From: Janthinobacterium sp. CG3
Lineage (GTDB): Bacteria; Pseudomonadota; Gammaproteobacteria; Burkholderiales; Burkholderiaceae_D
DNA: 64,000 nt
NCBI RefSeq assembly: GCF_000344615.1
Contig: NZ_KB467824.1
Coordinates: 4,243,767-4,307,766 of the forward strand
Direction: 5' to 3'
Positions within the stretch are counted from its first letter, which is position 1. Each line of letters opens with the position of its first letter. Below, one piece after another: positions 1 through 9,073 of this stretch. A model generated the notes under the pieces. It did no database searches, was not told where the DNA came from, and was given only the letters and a program-made list of their open reading frames with translations. Both the position numbers and the translations under genes were made by a program.

Positions 1-122
1 ACCTTCATCGCAGCCGCAGCGTCAGTCTTTCCGTCCCCTGTATTCGGTATCCACCCGATGACCTTACCATCATGCTTAACCCCATAAGTTTTAGCATCAA
101 TTTTCGGTTCATCCATCGCCAT
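1..122 (-). CDS. Partial hypothetical protein (N-terminal 40 residues)
   Basis: An open frame starts with ATG at 122 and runs off the left edge, giving about 40 residues beginning MAMDEPKIDAKTYGVKHDGK. An AAGGACAGG stretch about 7 bases upstream is a good Shine-Dalgarno match, so the start is credible; a second ATG two codons later is also possible. The visible part is hydrophilic, with no signal peptide or membrane segment. I do not recognise the family. Base composition is lower in GC than the genes to the right, and the gene lies on the 3' side of a tRNA-Arg gene, so it may belong to an inserted element. Function unknown. Confidence 0.6.
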   Translation of the reverse strand, partial: MAMDEPKIDAKTYGVKHDGKVIGWIPNTGDGKTDAAAAMK

Positions 123-787
123 AGTCCTGTCCTTAATAGAAGCAATTATTGTGGTCGCCTAGTACAACGTACCACAGCCTCAACACAAAACGAAAGCACG
201 ATCGCATGAGCAGTCGCGCAATGCTGGTAACACGGTCTCAGGATTTCTGAAGGACCATTGGGTTGTGTGCTGCTGGCGGTGGTGTGCTGACCACAGCAAA
301 GTGCAGCAATGAGGTCAACTGGTGCGCTGGTCCTTGGAAATTCTTTTGGCCGTAGAAAAAGACCCCCGGTATCAACGTTTTGCGGTTCATTCAAAAATGA
401 GGGGTAAAGACCGATTCTGTTGCTGTTGTTGGAGATTTGACGAGTGAGTGTGTTTTCCCATACGCCAGAGGTCCCCCCCCGGTGGGTCGCTACCCAAGAA
501 CACTGTAACAGGCCGAAATGCTTCAAAATCAAGGCATGGGGGGGTAGGGTGCGGCAATGCTGAGCACGGCCAAGAGGGCGCTTAGGACGGCTTGCACGCC
601 CACCATGGGCTTGGGAGACACAAACTAATGCATTAACTCAAATGCACCTGAAGAACAAGGAAATGTCGTTCCGGGGATGGTCAATAGCGAGAGCAGTTTG
701 AGAGCAACGAATCGGTATAATGACGCATCGCAACGGTGCATGCCGTCCACCAGCGATACGGTAACCCATTGATTTCACTGCTAAAAC
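123..787. other. Intergenic stretch without a convincing gene
   Basis: This 665-base stretch has roughly balanced base composition, unlike the GC-rich genes that follow. The only open frame of size is a 128-codon frame on the minus strand (146-532). It has no recognisable motif, no clear ribosome binding site and odd composition, so I do not call it. There are C- and G-runs near 473-481 and 539-546. No integrase, transposase or inverted terminal repeat is visible. It may be remnant DNA beside the tRNA. Confidence 0.5.
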
Positions 788-863
788 TGGTGCGGCTGGC
801 GGGGATCGAACCCACGACCCTTGGCTTCGGAGGCCAATACTCTATCCACTGAGCTACAGCCGC
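788..863 (-). tRNA. tRNA-Arg (anticodon CCG)
   Basis: Read on the minus strand, positions 863 to 792 fold as a tRNA: acceptor GCGGCTG pairs with CAGCCGC, the D-arm contains AGCTCAGT, and the T-arm contains GGTTCGATCC. The anticodon stem-loop is TTGGC-CTCCGAA-GCCAA, giving anticodon CCG, which reads the arginine codon CGG. The discriminator base is A and CCA is encoded at 790-788. CGG is common in this GC-rich genome. The 3' end faces the low-GC stretch at the left edge, the usual orientation for an attachment site. Confidence 0.96.
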
Positions 864-948
864 GCTGGGGAAAATCTGAAGTGAACCGAAGGATACCGCC
901 TTTCTGCGCGTCCGTCCATGGAAAGTGTCGTATCTCGGGGAAATTGCA

Positions 949-977
949 TTCCAAAGCGGATTCTTTGAGTCTATAAT
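949..977 (+). promoter_or_regulatory. Putative sigma-70 promoter of the cytochrome c gene
   Basis: A perfect -10 hexamer TATAAT lies at 972-977, with a weak -35 (TTCCAA, 949-954) 17 bases upstream. It would give a leader of about 75 bases before the cytochrome start at 1061. The -35 is poor, so the call rests mainly on the -10. Confidence 0.45.
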
Positions 978-1060
978 CGCGGGTTTGGCGAAGGTTTGCA
1001 TCGAGACATGCAAAAACGATACGCCGCACTGCCACCAGCCTCGAAAATTGTAAGGAAATC

Positions 1061-1642
1061 ATGAGCGACGCACACAACGAACACGAATCCGCCATCAGAA
1101 CGCCTAAGCAACTCGTTGCTGCAGTTGCAGGCTTCTTCCTCGTCACCGTCATCGGTATTGTTTTGCTGGTGCAATACGTCACTGCTGAAAAACTGACCGG
1201 CCGCGGTTCCGACAGCCAAGACCCGCAAGTGGTCGCCGAGCGTCTGCGCCCGGTTGCCGACGAGGGCTTCACGCTCAAGGATTCGAACGCGCCGAAGCAA
1301 TTGCAAGCCGCCGAGGCCGTGTACACCGCCATTTGCGCCGCCTGCCACGCCACCGGCGCCGCCGGCGCACCGAAACTGGGCGACAACGCCGCCTGGTCGG
1401 GCCGCATTGCCCAAGGTTACGACACGCTGCTCAAGCACGCTATCGAAGGTATCCGCGCCATGCCAGCCAAAGGCGGCAACCCGGATCTGGACGATGTTGA
1501 AGTCGCGCGCGCCGTGGTGTACATGGCCAACGGTTCCGGCGCCAAGTTCAAGGAGCCAGCGGTTCCGGCACCAGCCGCCGCGGCGGCCCCTGCCGACGCG
1601 TCCGCAGCCGCGGCAGCGCCAGCAGCTGAAGTCAAGAAATAA
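1061..1642 (+). CDS. Membrane-anchored cytochrome c5-type protein
   Basis: This 193-residue c-type cytochrome is predicted to carry electrons at the periplasmic face of the inner membrane. Residues about 18-40 form one hydrophobic anchor. The heme motif CAACH lies near residue 94, followed by GAPKLGDNAAW, typical of the cytochrome c5 family. A Met in the later RAMPAKGG segment is the likely axial ligand. The last 30 residues are a low-complexity Ala/Pro tail ending in KK. AAGGAA about 6 bases before the ATG is a good ribosome binding site. It stands alone between a tRNA and a strong terminator. The physiological partner (oxidase or other) cannot be told from the sequence. Confidence 0.93.
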   Translation: MSDAHNEHESAIRTPKQLVAAVAGFFLVTVIGIVLLVQYVTAEKLTGRGSDSQDPQVVAERLRPVADEGFTLKDSNAPKQLQAAEAVYTAICAACHATGAAGAPKLGDNAAWSGRIAQGYDTLLKHAIEGIRAMPAKGGNPDLDDVEVARAVVYMANGSGAKFKEPAVPAPAAAAAPADASAAAAAPAAEVKK

Positions 1643-1674
1643 TCGATTGGCGCCGGTTTAACCGGCGCGTTGCT

Positions 1675-1709
1675 AAAAAAGCCGCCCTGGCAACCGGGCG
1701 GCTTTTTTT
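1675..1709 (+). terminator. Rho-independent terminator, probably bidirectional
   Basis: An A-run, the hairpin GCCGCCC-TGGCAACC-GGGCGGC and a T-run follow the cytochrome stop by about 35 bases. Because an A-run also precedes the hairpin, it can serve both strands, including the convergent gene at 1866-2183. Confidence 0.85.
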
Positions 1710-1748
1710 ATGTTTGTTGCGGCGCTGTGAGGCTGAATACCAACACCG

Positions 1749-1788
1749 ACCAAGGGTGACGGGCCGGAGGCCGGACCCCTAGGTCTAA
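1749..1788. repeat. Dispersed palindromic element, diverged copy
   Basis: The segment starts ACCAAGGGTGACGGGCCGG and continues into CCGGACCCC, matching the outer arm and core of the element seen more completely at 51713-51785 and 50205-50270. It lies between the convergent 3' ends of the cytochrome and DUF6506 genes. The right arm is eroded. Confidence 0.55.
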
Positions 1789-1865
1789 CGGTTCGCAATA
1801 CCTGCAAATGAGCCGCCCCAGAGCGGACGTAGCGATTTCCCGGAAGTGGGCTCACCGTTGCCCAT

Positions 1866-2183
1866 TTAGTGAGGTGACGCTGGCTTGCCAAAAAGCTTAG
1901 CAAGACTTTGCTGCTCCTCGAAGGAGTATTGCACCACACCGACTGGAACTGTAATCGCCAAAGAAACGTGTAGAGCAGATGCTTGTTCTTTGGAAAACCC
2001 ACCGCACAACTCGATCAATTGGATACCCTGCTCAGTCAAGCTTTGCGCGGCAACAACGGCCTCTTCAAACGACGAAACGCAGACAATGGTCGTGGAAAAT
2101 AGAGGCGAATTTATTGAGGCGCGATGGATAGCTGGGTCGTAACCCGGTCCTTTGATGATCATTGCAAATTGGGTGAGGGCCAT
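1866..2183 (-). CDS. DUF6506 family protein
   Basis: This is a 105-residue soluble protein of unknown function. It fits the small DUF6506 family: an N-terminal FAMIIKGPGYDP segment with HR following, a central VSSFEEAVVAAQSLTEQGIQ helix, the LIELCGGF motif and a C-terminal VPVGVVQYS segment. No signal peptide or membrane segment is seen. The ATG at 2183 has an AAGG about 8 bases upstream. It is convergent with the cytochrome gene and has lower GC than most neighbours, which may point to transfer. Family assignment is from memory of the motif pattern; no biochemical role can be given. Confidence 0.8.
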   Translation of the reverse strand: MALTQFAMIIKGPGYDPAIHRASINSPLFSTTIVCVSSFEEAVVAAQSLTEQGIQLIELCGGFSKEQASALHVSLAITVPVGVVQYSFEEQQSLAKLFGKPASPH

Positions 2184-2530
2184 GGAAACGCCTTATGTCA
2201 GAATTATGTTGCACCTGGAAACCGCGTCGACTTGCATTCGTCACACACCGGGCCGCCACTGGCCGGTTGATGAGCGACCGTGGCGGATGAATTGTAGCGT
2301 ATTGGTCTACCGATGCGTGACGCCGACATGAGACGTTTTGTGCGTCCCAAATGGCTAGATGCGGCATATCCGAGCCATTGTCGCCTGGTCGTCTAGATTT
2401 TAACGAGACGATCTTCAGGTAGTGTGAGCCGAAAACGGCGGCGAATGCGAGCACGACCGCGTTCAAACGCGAGCCGTTACACCTGGGGTCTGACCCCGAA
2501 TCGGCGGCGGCGCCCGACGCGCGCGGCGCG
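2184..2530. other. Intergenic region between DUF6506 and chemoreceptor genes
   Basis: No convincing gene lies in these 347 bases. It must hold the DUF6506 promoter on the minus strand and the 3' end of the chemoreceptor transcript. A core copy of the palindromic repeat (GGGGTCTGACCCC) is at 2485-2497. Nothing else recognisable was seen. Confidence 0.6.
2485..2497. repeat. Core of dispersed palindromic element
   Basis: GGGGTCTGACCCC is a perfect 6-bp-arm palindrome identical to the core of the longer elements elsewhere in the window. It sits 33 bases beyond the stop codon of the chemoreceptor gene. Outer arms are not evident here. Confidence 0.6.
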
Positions 2531-4444
2531 TTACAGCTTGAAACCGCCGATAATCTGCTCGAGCTTGCTGGTCTGCTGCTGCATCGACTGCGCCGCCGCC
2601 GCCGCCTGCTCCACCAGCGCGGCGTTCTGCTGGGTGGTGTCGTCGAGCTGGACGATGGCCTGGTTGACCTGGCCGATGCCGGTTTCCTGCTCCTGGCTCG
2701 CCAGCAGGATTTCGCCGATGATGTTGGCCACCTTGTTGGTGCCGGCAACGATGTCCTGCATGGTGGCGCCGGCCTGGTCGACCAGTTTAGTGCCGGTATC
2801 GACGTTGTGCACCGATTCAACGATCAGCGCGCCGATTTCCTTGGCCGCCGCCGCCGAGCGGTGCGCCAAATTCCTCACCTCCGACGCCACCACCGCGAAG
2901 CCGCGGCCCTGCTCGCCGGCCCTGGCCGCCTCGACGGCGGCGTTCAGCGCCAAGATATTGGTCTGGAAGGCGATGCCGTCGATGACGCTGATGATGTCGG
3001 CGATTTTCTTCGACGAGCGTTCAATCGCGCCCATCGTGTCGACCACCTGCGCCACCACCGCGCCGCCCTGCGCCGCCACCTTCGAGGCGTCCAGCGCCAG
3101 CCGGTTGGCCTCGTGGCCGCTGCTGACGTTTTGCTTGACGGTGCCGGTCAGCTCCTCCATCGACGCGGCGGTCTGCTCCAGCGCGCTGGCCTGCCCTTCG
3201 GTGCGCGCCGACAGGTCCTGGTTGCCGCTAGCGATTTCGCGCGAGGCCAGCGCGATCGAGCCGGTGCTGCGGCCGATTTCGCGCATCATCTGCTGCAACC
3301 GTTCGATAAAATTGTTGAAGCTGCCGGCAACGTCGTTGAACTCGCTGCCGCCGCCGCCCGGCAGGCGCCGCGTCAGGTCGGCGTCGCCGGCCGACAGCGC
3401 GTCGATGTTGGCCTTGAGCACCCCCAGGCGGCCCATGAACAGGCGGATGCAGCCGATGAACATGGCCAGCAGCAGCAGCGCGATGGGAATTTGCACCATG
3501 CCCAGCTTGCCCAGGATGCGCTCGCTTTGCTCGGTCAGCTGGCTGGTCGGCAAACCGGTCGCCAGCACCCACGGGCTGCCCGGAATCGCCTTCAGGAACA
3601 GCGTGTGGTGGCTGCCGTCGTCGCGGTAGGCCGATTCCGCCGCGCCCTGGGCGTCGAGCTTGGGCAGCAGGCGGGCGATTTCCGCCGCCATCGGCGAGCT
3701 GGCCGCCAGGTCGTCGACCTTCTTGAGCACGATCTCGCCCTTGATGTGGGAGCTGTTGCTGACAATCTTGCCGTCGCGCTCGACGATCAGGATCTGGCCG
3801 TGGATCGCCGCCTCCATGTCGGCCACCAGGCGGTTGAAGAAGCCCAGCGTGACGTCGATGGTGGCCACGCCGTACAGCTCGTTGTCTTTGTAGATCGGCA
3901 TGGCGCAGTTGGTGCGCGGCTGCGCGCTGGCGTCGTCCTTGTAGGCCTTGGCCCAGTCGCAATGGCCCTTGGCCGACTTGAGCCCGCCCAAATACCAGCT
4001 CTGCTCGAAGTATTTCAGCGACTCCGGCGAATTCCAATGGGTGTTGACGACCAGCTTGTTGGCGGCGTCGCGGGCGAAAAAGGTGCTGAACTTGTCGCGC
4101 TCGGGATCGCGCTTCTTCGGCAGCGGCCAGATGCCGCCGCCGAAGACGTTCGGGTCGGAGTACTGGTCGACCAGGCCCGGCAGCAAGACGTCGATGGCCG
4201 CGCTGTCCATCAGCGCCACCGTCTGCGTGATGCTGCGCTGCTGCGCCTCCACCTGCCGCAGTTGCTCGGTGATCTTGGTGGAAATTTTACTCACGTCAAA
4301 GCCGACCACCATGCCCTCGGTGCGCTTCAGGTCCGGCGTGACGAAAAAATGGATGACGGCCAGCGTCATCACCAGCAGCACCACGAAAACCAGGCTGAAC
4401 AGGGTGATGAAACGGGATTGGCTGGTGCGGAACATGTCTGTCAA
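2531..4444 (-). CDS. Methyl-accepting chemotaxis protein
   Basis: This 637-residue transmembrane chemoreceptor signals to CheA/CheW. A first membrane helix (about 12-34) is followed by a large periplasmic Cache-like sensor (about 40-300), a second helix near 315-335, a HAMP segment, and a long cytoplasmic coiled-coil. The coiled-coil carries the conserved hairpin with AAVEAARAGEQGRGFAVVA and VRNLAHRSAAAAKEI. The ligand is unknown. The C-terminus IIGGFKL lacks a CheR/CheB tethering pentapeptide. I keep the TTG start at 4444 because AGAGGAAG sits about 6 bases upstream; an ATG three codons later (4435) is possible but further from that site. No other chemotaxis gene is nearby. Confidence 0.95.
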   Translation of the reverse strand: MTDMFRTSQSRFITLFSLVFVVLLVMTLAVIHFFVTPDLKRTEGMVVGFDVSKISTKITEQLRQVEAQQRSITQTVALMDSAAIDVLLPGLVDQYSDPNVFGGGIWPLPKKRDPERDKFSTFFARDAANKLVVNTHWNSPESLKYFEQSWYLGGLKSAKGHCDWAKAYKDDASAQPRTNCAMPIYKDNELYGVATIDVTLGFFNRLVADMEAAIHGQILIVERDGKIVSNSSHIKGEIVLKKVDDLAASSPMAAEIARLLPKLDAQGAAESAYRDDGSHHTLFLKAIPGSPWVLATGLPTSQLTEQSERILGKLGMVQIPIALLLLAMFIGCIRLFMGRLGVLKANIDALSAGDADLTRRLPGGGGSEFNDVAGSFNNFIERLQQMMREIGRSTGSIALASREIASGNQDLSARTEGQASALEQTAASMEELTGTVKQNVSSGHEANRLALDASKVAAQGGAVVAQVVDTMGAIERSSKKIADIISVIDGIAFQTNILALNAAVEAARAGEQGRGFAVVASEVRNLAHRSAAAAKEIGALIVESVHNVDTGTKLVDQAGATMQDIVAGTNKVANIIGEILLASQEQETGIGQVNQAIVQLDDTTQQNAALVEQAAAAAQSMQQQTSKLEQIIGGFKL

Positions 4445-4577
4445 AATACTTCCTCTCGAATGGCGCGCGGTGGATGGTGCGACGCTTGTTTACGTTGCCG
4501 TATAGATATAATCGCTTCAATCCGCGCTGTCAACGAGGAAACAAGACCGCCTGCCGGCGCAACACATCGCGCGCCCA

Positions 4578-4609
4578 TAAAAAATGCCGCCCGGCGCGAA
4601 CCGGGCGGC
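4578..4609 (-). terminator. Rho-independent terminator after the first M13 peptidase gene
   Basis: On the minus strand, a perfect 9-bp stem GCCGCCCGG/CCGGGCGGC with a 6-base loop is followed by ATTTTTTA. It lies 27 bases downstream of the stop codon at 4636. Confidence 0.88.
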
Positions 4610-4635
4610 AGCTCTACCTCACACCGGAAACCGGC

Positions 4636-6696
4636 TTACCACATGATGACGCGCTCTTTCGGCGGCAGGTACATCTTGTCGCCCTGCTTGACGCCGAAGG
4701 CGCTGTAGAAGCCGGGCTGGTTGCGCATGGTGCCGTTGGCGCGGAACTGGCCGGGCGAATGCGGGTCGGTTTTCAGCAGCACCAGTTGCTGCGCCTCGCG
4801 CATCTTCATACGCCACACCTGGGCGAAGCCGGCGTAGAAGCGCTGCTCGCCGGTGAAGCCGTCAAGCACCGGCGCCTTCTTGCCGGCCAGCGACAGCTTG
4901 TAGGCCTTGTAGGCGATCGCCACGCCGGAGTTGTCGGCGATGTTCTCGCCCAGCGTCAGCTCGCCGTTGACGTGGTGGCCCTTGACCGGGCTGAAGGCGT
5001 TGTACTGCGCCACCAGTTGCTTGGTCTTGGCGGCGAAGTTCTTGTGGTCGGCCTTGCTCCACCAGTCGCGCAGATTGCCGTCGCCGTCGTACTGCGCGCC
5101 CTGGTCGTCGAAGCCGTGGCTGATCTCGTGGCCGATCACCGCGCCGATGGCGCCGTAGTTGACCGCGTCGTCGGCGTTGGCGTCGAAGAACGGCGGCTGC
5201 AGGATCGAGGCCGGGAAGACGATCTCGTTCAGTTCCGGGTTGTAATAGGCGTTCACCGTCTGCGGCGTCATGCCCCACTCGTCGCGGTCGATCGGCTTAC
5301 CCAGCTTGTCGACTTCGCGCGCGTGGCTGACCGCGCGCGAACGCAGCACGTTGCCCAGCAAGTCGTCCTGCGTCACCGTCAGCGCGCTGTAGTCGCGCCA
5401 CTTGTTCGGATAGCCGATCTTGGTGGTGAACTTGGACAGCTTGTCCTGCGCCTGCTTCTTGGTGGCCGGGCTCATCCAGTCGAGCTTGTCGATGCTCTGC
5501 TTGTAAGCCACCATCAGGTTCTTCACCAGCACCTCCATGCGCGCCTTGCGCTCGGCCGGGAAGTATTGCTCGACGTACAGCTTGCCGACGCTCTCGCCCA
5601 GCGCCGCCTCGACCGCGCCGACGCCGCGCTTCCAGCGCGGCCGCATTTCGGTCACGCCGGTCAGCGCCGTGCCGTAAAAGGCGAAGTTCTCGTCGACGAA
5701 GGCCTTGCTCAGGTAGGGCGCGGTGCTGTGCAGCAGGTGCCACTGGAAATACGCCTTCCACACCGCCAGCGGGGTGGTTTCCAGCACCGCGTTGAAGCCC
5801 TTCAGGTAGCTCGGCTGGCTGACGATGACGTAGCTGACCTTGCCGCTGATGCCGGCCTCGGCCAGATACGGCTGCCAGTCGTGGCCCGGCGTCAACGCCG
5901 CCAGTTGCGCCAGTTCCAGCTTGTTGTAGGCCTTCACCGGATCGCGGTTCTCGACGTTGCTCCACTGCACCTTGGCCAACGCCGTTTCCAGCGCCACGAT
6001 GTCCTTGGCGTTGGCGGCGGCGTTGCCGTCGCCGCCCAGCGCCAGCATCTTCTCGACGTGGCTCAGGTAGGTGGCGCGCAGGGGGGCCTTGTCGGCCTCC
6101 AGATAATAGTCGCGGTCGGGCAGGCCCAGGCCGCCCTGGGCGAAGTCGGCCACGTACTTGGTCGAATCCTTGGCGTCCTGGTGGATGCCGAAGTCGTACG
6201 GCGCGCCCACGCCCATTTTGCTGAAGGTCGCCAGCAGCGCCGGAATCTGCTTCTTGTCGCTCAGCGCGGCGACGCGGGCCAGGAACGGCGCCACCGGCGC
6301 CAGGCCCAGTTGCTCAAGTTTTTGCTCGTTCATGTAACTGGCGTAAAAATCGCCGATTTTCTGGGCGTCGGAACCGGCCGCGCGGTTCGGGTTGGCGGCC
6401 GCCGCCTCGATAATGCCGCGCAACTGCGGCTGGGTGTCGTCGGCCAGTTTGGCGAAGCTGCCCCAGCTCGCCTTGTCGGCCGGAATTTCCGTCGCGGCCA
6501 GCCATTTGCCGTTCAAATGGTTGAAGAAATCGTCCTGCGCGCGCACGCCGGCGTCGACATACTCGACGGCAATGCCCGACACCGGCGCCGCGCCGCCCGG
6601 GGCGCTCTTGGCGACGGCGTGCTTGGCCACGTCGGCCGCGCCGGCAACACCGGCCAGCAGACTCAAAGTTAATGCGCTAAGTAAATATCGTTTCAC
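4636..6696 (-). CDS. M13 family zinc metallopeptidase (neprilysin/PepO type), copy 1
   Basis: This exported zinc endopeptidase has about 686 residues. The N-terminus KRYLLSALTLSLLAGVAGAA is a signal peptide. Zinc-site motifs are HEISH (near residue 520) in VIGHEISHGFDDQG and the third ligand in GENIADNSG, both as in active M13 enzymes. NAYYNPELNEIVFPASIL is the usual substrate-strand region, and the C-terminus ends in VIMW. The frame is open to a TTG at 6711, but I choose the GTG at 6696: AAGGA stands 5-6 bases before it, and the paralogue at 9063-11126 starts at the same residue, also with GTG. Substrate unknown; periplasmic peptide degradation is likely. A strong terminator follows. Confidence 0.93.
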   Translation of the reverse strand: MKRYLLSALTLSLLAGVAGAADVAKHAVAKSAPGGAAPVSGIAVEYVDAGVRAQDDFFNHLNGKWLAATEIPADKASWGSFAKLADDTQPQLRGIIEAAAANPNRAAGSDAQKIGDFYASYMNEQKLEQLGLAPVAPFLARVAALSDKKQIPALLATFSKMGVGAPYDFGIHQDAKDSTKYVADFAQGGLGLPDRDYYLEADKAPLRATYLSHVEKMLALGGDGNAAANAKDIVALETALAKVQWSNVENRDPVKAYNKLELAQLAALTPGHDWQPYLAEAGISGKVSYVIVSQPSYLKGFNAVLETTPLAVWKAYFQWHLLHSTAPYLSKAFVDENFAFYGTALTGVTEMRPRWKRGVGAVEAALGESVGKLYVEQYFPAERKARMEVLVKNLMVAYKQSIDKLDWMSPATKKQAQDKLSKFTTKIGYPNKWRDYSALTVTQDDLLGNVLRSRAVSHAREVDKLGKPIDRDEWGMTPQTVNAYYNPELNEIVFPASILQPPFFDANADDAVNYGAIGAVIGHEISHGFDDQGAQYDGDGNLRDWWSKADHKNFAAKTKQLVAQYNAFSPVKGHHVNGELTLGENIADNSGVAIAYKAYKLSLAGKKAPVLDGFTGEQRFYAGFAQVWRMKMREAQQLVLLKTDPHSPGQFRANGTMRNQPGFYSAFGVKQGDKMYLPPKERVIMW

Positions 6697-6910
6697 ATCA
6701 TTCCTTATCAAGTTTAACAGCGGTAACGCCTGAGATTCCTGACCAGCGTTCGGATCGGCTGGCCGGATTTTTCGACTGTATCATAGAGCCGCGCCATACC
6801 GTTAGCCAGCTTGCCATAAAGACGAAAAGACCACGGCGCGCGCCGCGCGGCGCCCGAACTAATTACGCTACCGCGGTCTAACGATGGTACGACCACGGCA
6901 CGCAAAGCAC

Positions 6911-9073
6911 ATGACACTATCGGACTTTATACGCGCGCGGACCGATTCCATCCTGGAGCAGTGGGAACAGTTTGCCAAGCAAATCCCGTCGGCGCGCGGC
7001 ATGGACACCGAGGCGCTGCGCGACCACGCCCGGGGTATCCTGGGCGCGATCGCCGACGACCTCGACCAGGCGCAGAGCGACCTGCAGCAGGATGAAAAAT
7101 CCAAGGGCCGCGGACCGCGCGGCAAGGCCGCCAGCGAGGCCGAAATGCACGGCGCGGCGCGCGTCGCCGAGGGTTTCAGCATCAACGACGCGATGGCCGA
7201 ATACCGCGCCTTGCGCGCCAGCGTGCTGCGGCTATGGCGTAACACCGTCGCGGCCGGCGAGCGCGCCGCCGTCGCCGAGCTGACCCGCTTCAACGAGGCG
7301 CTCGACCAGGCCCTGAGCGAGTCGCTGGCGCGCTACGCCAGCGACAGCGAGCGCTTCACCCGCCTGTTCGACACGCTGCTGTCGTCGTCGCCCGACCTGA
7401 ACTATATTTTCGACCTGGACGGCAGGCTGATCTACGCCAACAAGGCGCTGACCAATGTGTACCAGCGCTCGCTGCAACAAATCGTCGGCAAGACCCTGGC
7501 CGAGCTGGGCGCGCCGGCGGCGGCCGACCTGCGCCAGTACTTCCGGCGCGTCATCGACGGCAAGCTCATCCACCGCGACGAAATGCCGTATCCGCTCGAG
7601 GGCGGGGACCGGGCGACCTGCGCGACCTACGACTTCCTGCTGGTGCCGGTGACCAACCGGCAGGGCAAGGTCGAGGCCATCGCCGGCAGCGCGCGCGACG
7701 TCACCGAGCGCAAGCAAACCGAGCAGCGCATCCGCCGCAGCGCCACCTACGACTTCCTGACCAACCTGCCGAACCGCAGCCTGTTCCGCGACCGGCTCGA
7801 ACAAGAAGTCAAACGCGCCGGGCGCAGCGGCCTGCCGCTGGCGCTGTTTTTCATCGACCTGGACGGCTTCAAGGAGGTCAACGACCGCCTCGGCCACGAC
7901 GCCGGCGACCAGTTGCTGCGGCAGGTGGCGCAGCGCATCAGCGCCTGCGTGCGCGACACCGACACGGTGGCGCGCCTGGGCGGCGACGAGTTCACCGTCA
8001 TCCTCGGCGACGTCAGCAGGATCGGCCACGTCGAAATCCTGGCCCAGGCCATCCTCGACGCCCTGGCCCTGCCCTTCAAGGTGCGCAACAAGGAGGTGCA
8101 AATTTCCTGCAGCATCGGCATCACGCTCTACCCGCAGGACGCGCACAAGCCCGAAAACCTGCTCGGCAACGCCGACCAGGCCATGTACGTGGCCAAGAAC
8201 AGCGGACGCAACCGCTTCAGCTTCTTCACCGCCGGCATGCGCGAGGCGGCCTGGGTGCGCCTGAAGATGATCGACGAGCTGCGCCGCGCGCTGTCGCAGC
8301 AGCAGCTGGCGGTGTACTACCAGCCCATCGTCGACCTGGCGCGCGGCGGCATCGTTAAGGCCGAGGCGCTGCTGCGCTGGCGCCATCCGCAGACCGGCCT
8401 CATGCTGCCGGACAAATTCATCGGCCTGGCCGAGGAGACCGGCCTGATCGGCGAAATCGGCGACTGGGTGCTGGGGCAGGCGGCGGCCACCGCGCGCCAA
8501 TGGGGCGAATGGCTGGGCGCGCCGTTTCAAATCAGCGTCAACAAGTCGCCGGTGGAATTCATGAGCAAGGCGCGGATGAAGAATTGGGACACCTACCTGG
8601 CGCGCAGCGGCCCCGAGAGCAACTGCCTGAGCGTGGAAATCACCGAAGGGGTGCTGCTCAGCGACCTGCCGTGGGTCAGGACCAAGCTCGACGACCTGCA
8701 CAGCGCCGGCATCGAACTGGCCATCGACGACTTCGGCACCGGCTACTCGTCGCTGGCCTACCTGAAAAAATTCAAGGTCGACTACCTGAAAATCGACCAG
8801 TCGTTCGTGCAGGACACGGCCGCCGACGGCGACAGCCGGGTCTTTGCCGAAACCATCATCGTCATGGCGCACAAACTCGGCCTGAAAGTGATCGCCGAAG
8901 GCGTCGAAACGGCCGAACAGCGCCACTGGCTGAAAACCGCCGGCTGCGACTACGCCCAGGGCTTCCTGTTTTCGGCGGCGCTGCCGCCGCACGACTTCGC
9001 GCTGCTGCTGGGCGCCGGCAAGGGGCCGCGCGAGCGCGTGCGCGCGCCGCCGGCGCCTCGGCCTACCAGATGA
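6911..9073 (+). CDS. RsbRD-PAS-GGDEF-EAL cyclic-di-GMP protein
   Basis: This is a soluble, bifunctional-type c-di-GMP turnover protein of about 720 residues. An N-terminal helical domain resembling RsbRD (about 1-150) precedes a PAS domain (about 155-270, SPDLNYIFDLDGRLIYANKA). The GGDEF domain follows with an intact RLGGDEF and an upstream RxxD inhibitory site (RDTD), then an EAL domain with EALLRWRHP, VNKSPVEF, EITEGVLL, DDFGTGYSSL and AEGVET. All residues needed for both synthesis and hydrolysis look present. An ATG at 6884 would add nine residues; neither start has a good ribosome binding site. The gene is convergent with, and overlaps by 11 bases, the peptidase gene at 9063. The sensed signal is unknown. 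Confidence 0.93.
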   Translation: MTLSDFIRARTDSILEQWEQFAKQIPSARGMDTEALRDHARGILGAIADDLDQAQSDLQQDEKSKGRGPRGKAASEAEMHGAARVAEGFSINDAMAEYRALRASVLRLWRNTVAAGERAAVAELTRFNEALDQALSESLARYASDSERFTRLFDTLLSSSPDLNYIFDLDGRLIYANKALTNVYQRSLQQIVGKTLAELGAPAAADLRQYFRRVIDGKLIHRDEMPYPLEGGDRATCATYDFLLVPVTNRQGKVEAIAGSARDVTERKQTEQRIRRSATYDFLTNLPNRSLFRDRLEQEVKRAGRSGLPLALFFIDLDGFKEVNDRLGHDAGDQLLRQVAQRISACVRDTDTVARLGGDEFTVILGDVSRIGHVEILAQAILDALALPFKVRNKEVQISCSIGITLYPQDAHKPENLLGNADQAMYVAKNSGRNRFSFFTAGMREAAWVRLKMIDELRRALSQQQLAVYYQPIVDLARGGIVKAEALLRWRHPQTGLMLPDKFIGLAEETGLIGEIGDWVLGQAAATARQWGEWLGAPFQISVNKSPVEFMSKARMKNWDTYLARSGPESNCLSVEITEGVLLSDLPWVRTKLDDLHSAGIELAIDDFGTGYSSLAYLKKFKVDYLKIDQSFVQDTAADGDSRVFAETIIVMAHKLGLKVIAEGVETAEQRHWLKTAGCDYAQGFLFSAALPPHDFALLLGAGKGPRERVRAPPAPRPTR

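Noticed and set aside
146-532. 128-codon minus-strand frame near the left edge
   Set aside because: No ribosome binding site, no family motif, atypical composition; likely chance in a non-coding stretch.
2065-2820. 251-codon minus-strand frame across the DUF6506 region and chemoreceptor 3' end
   Set aside because: Arg/Ser/Pro-rich shadow translation that crosses real gene boundaries.
4474-6672. 732-codon plus-strand frame opposite the first M13 peptidase
   Set aside because: Antisense shadow of a GC-rich gene; Arg/Ala/Val-rich with no motif, while the minus strand has an intact HEISH site and signal peptide.
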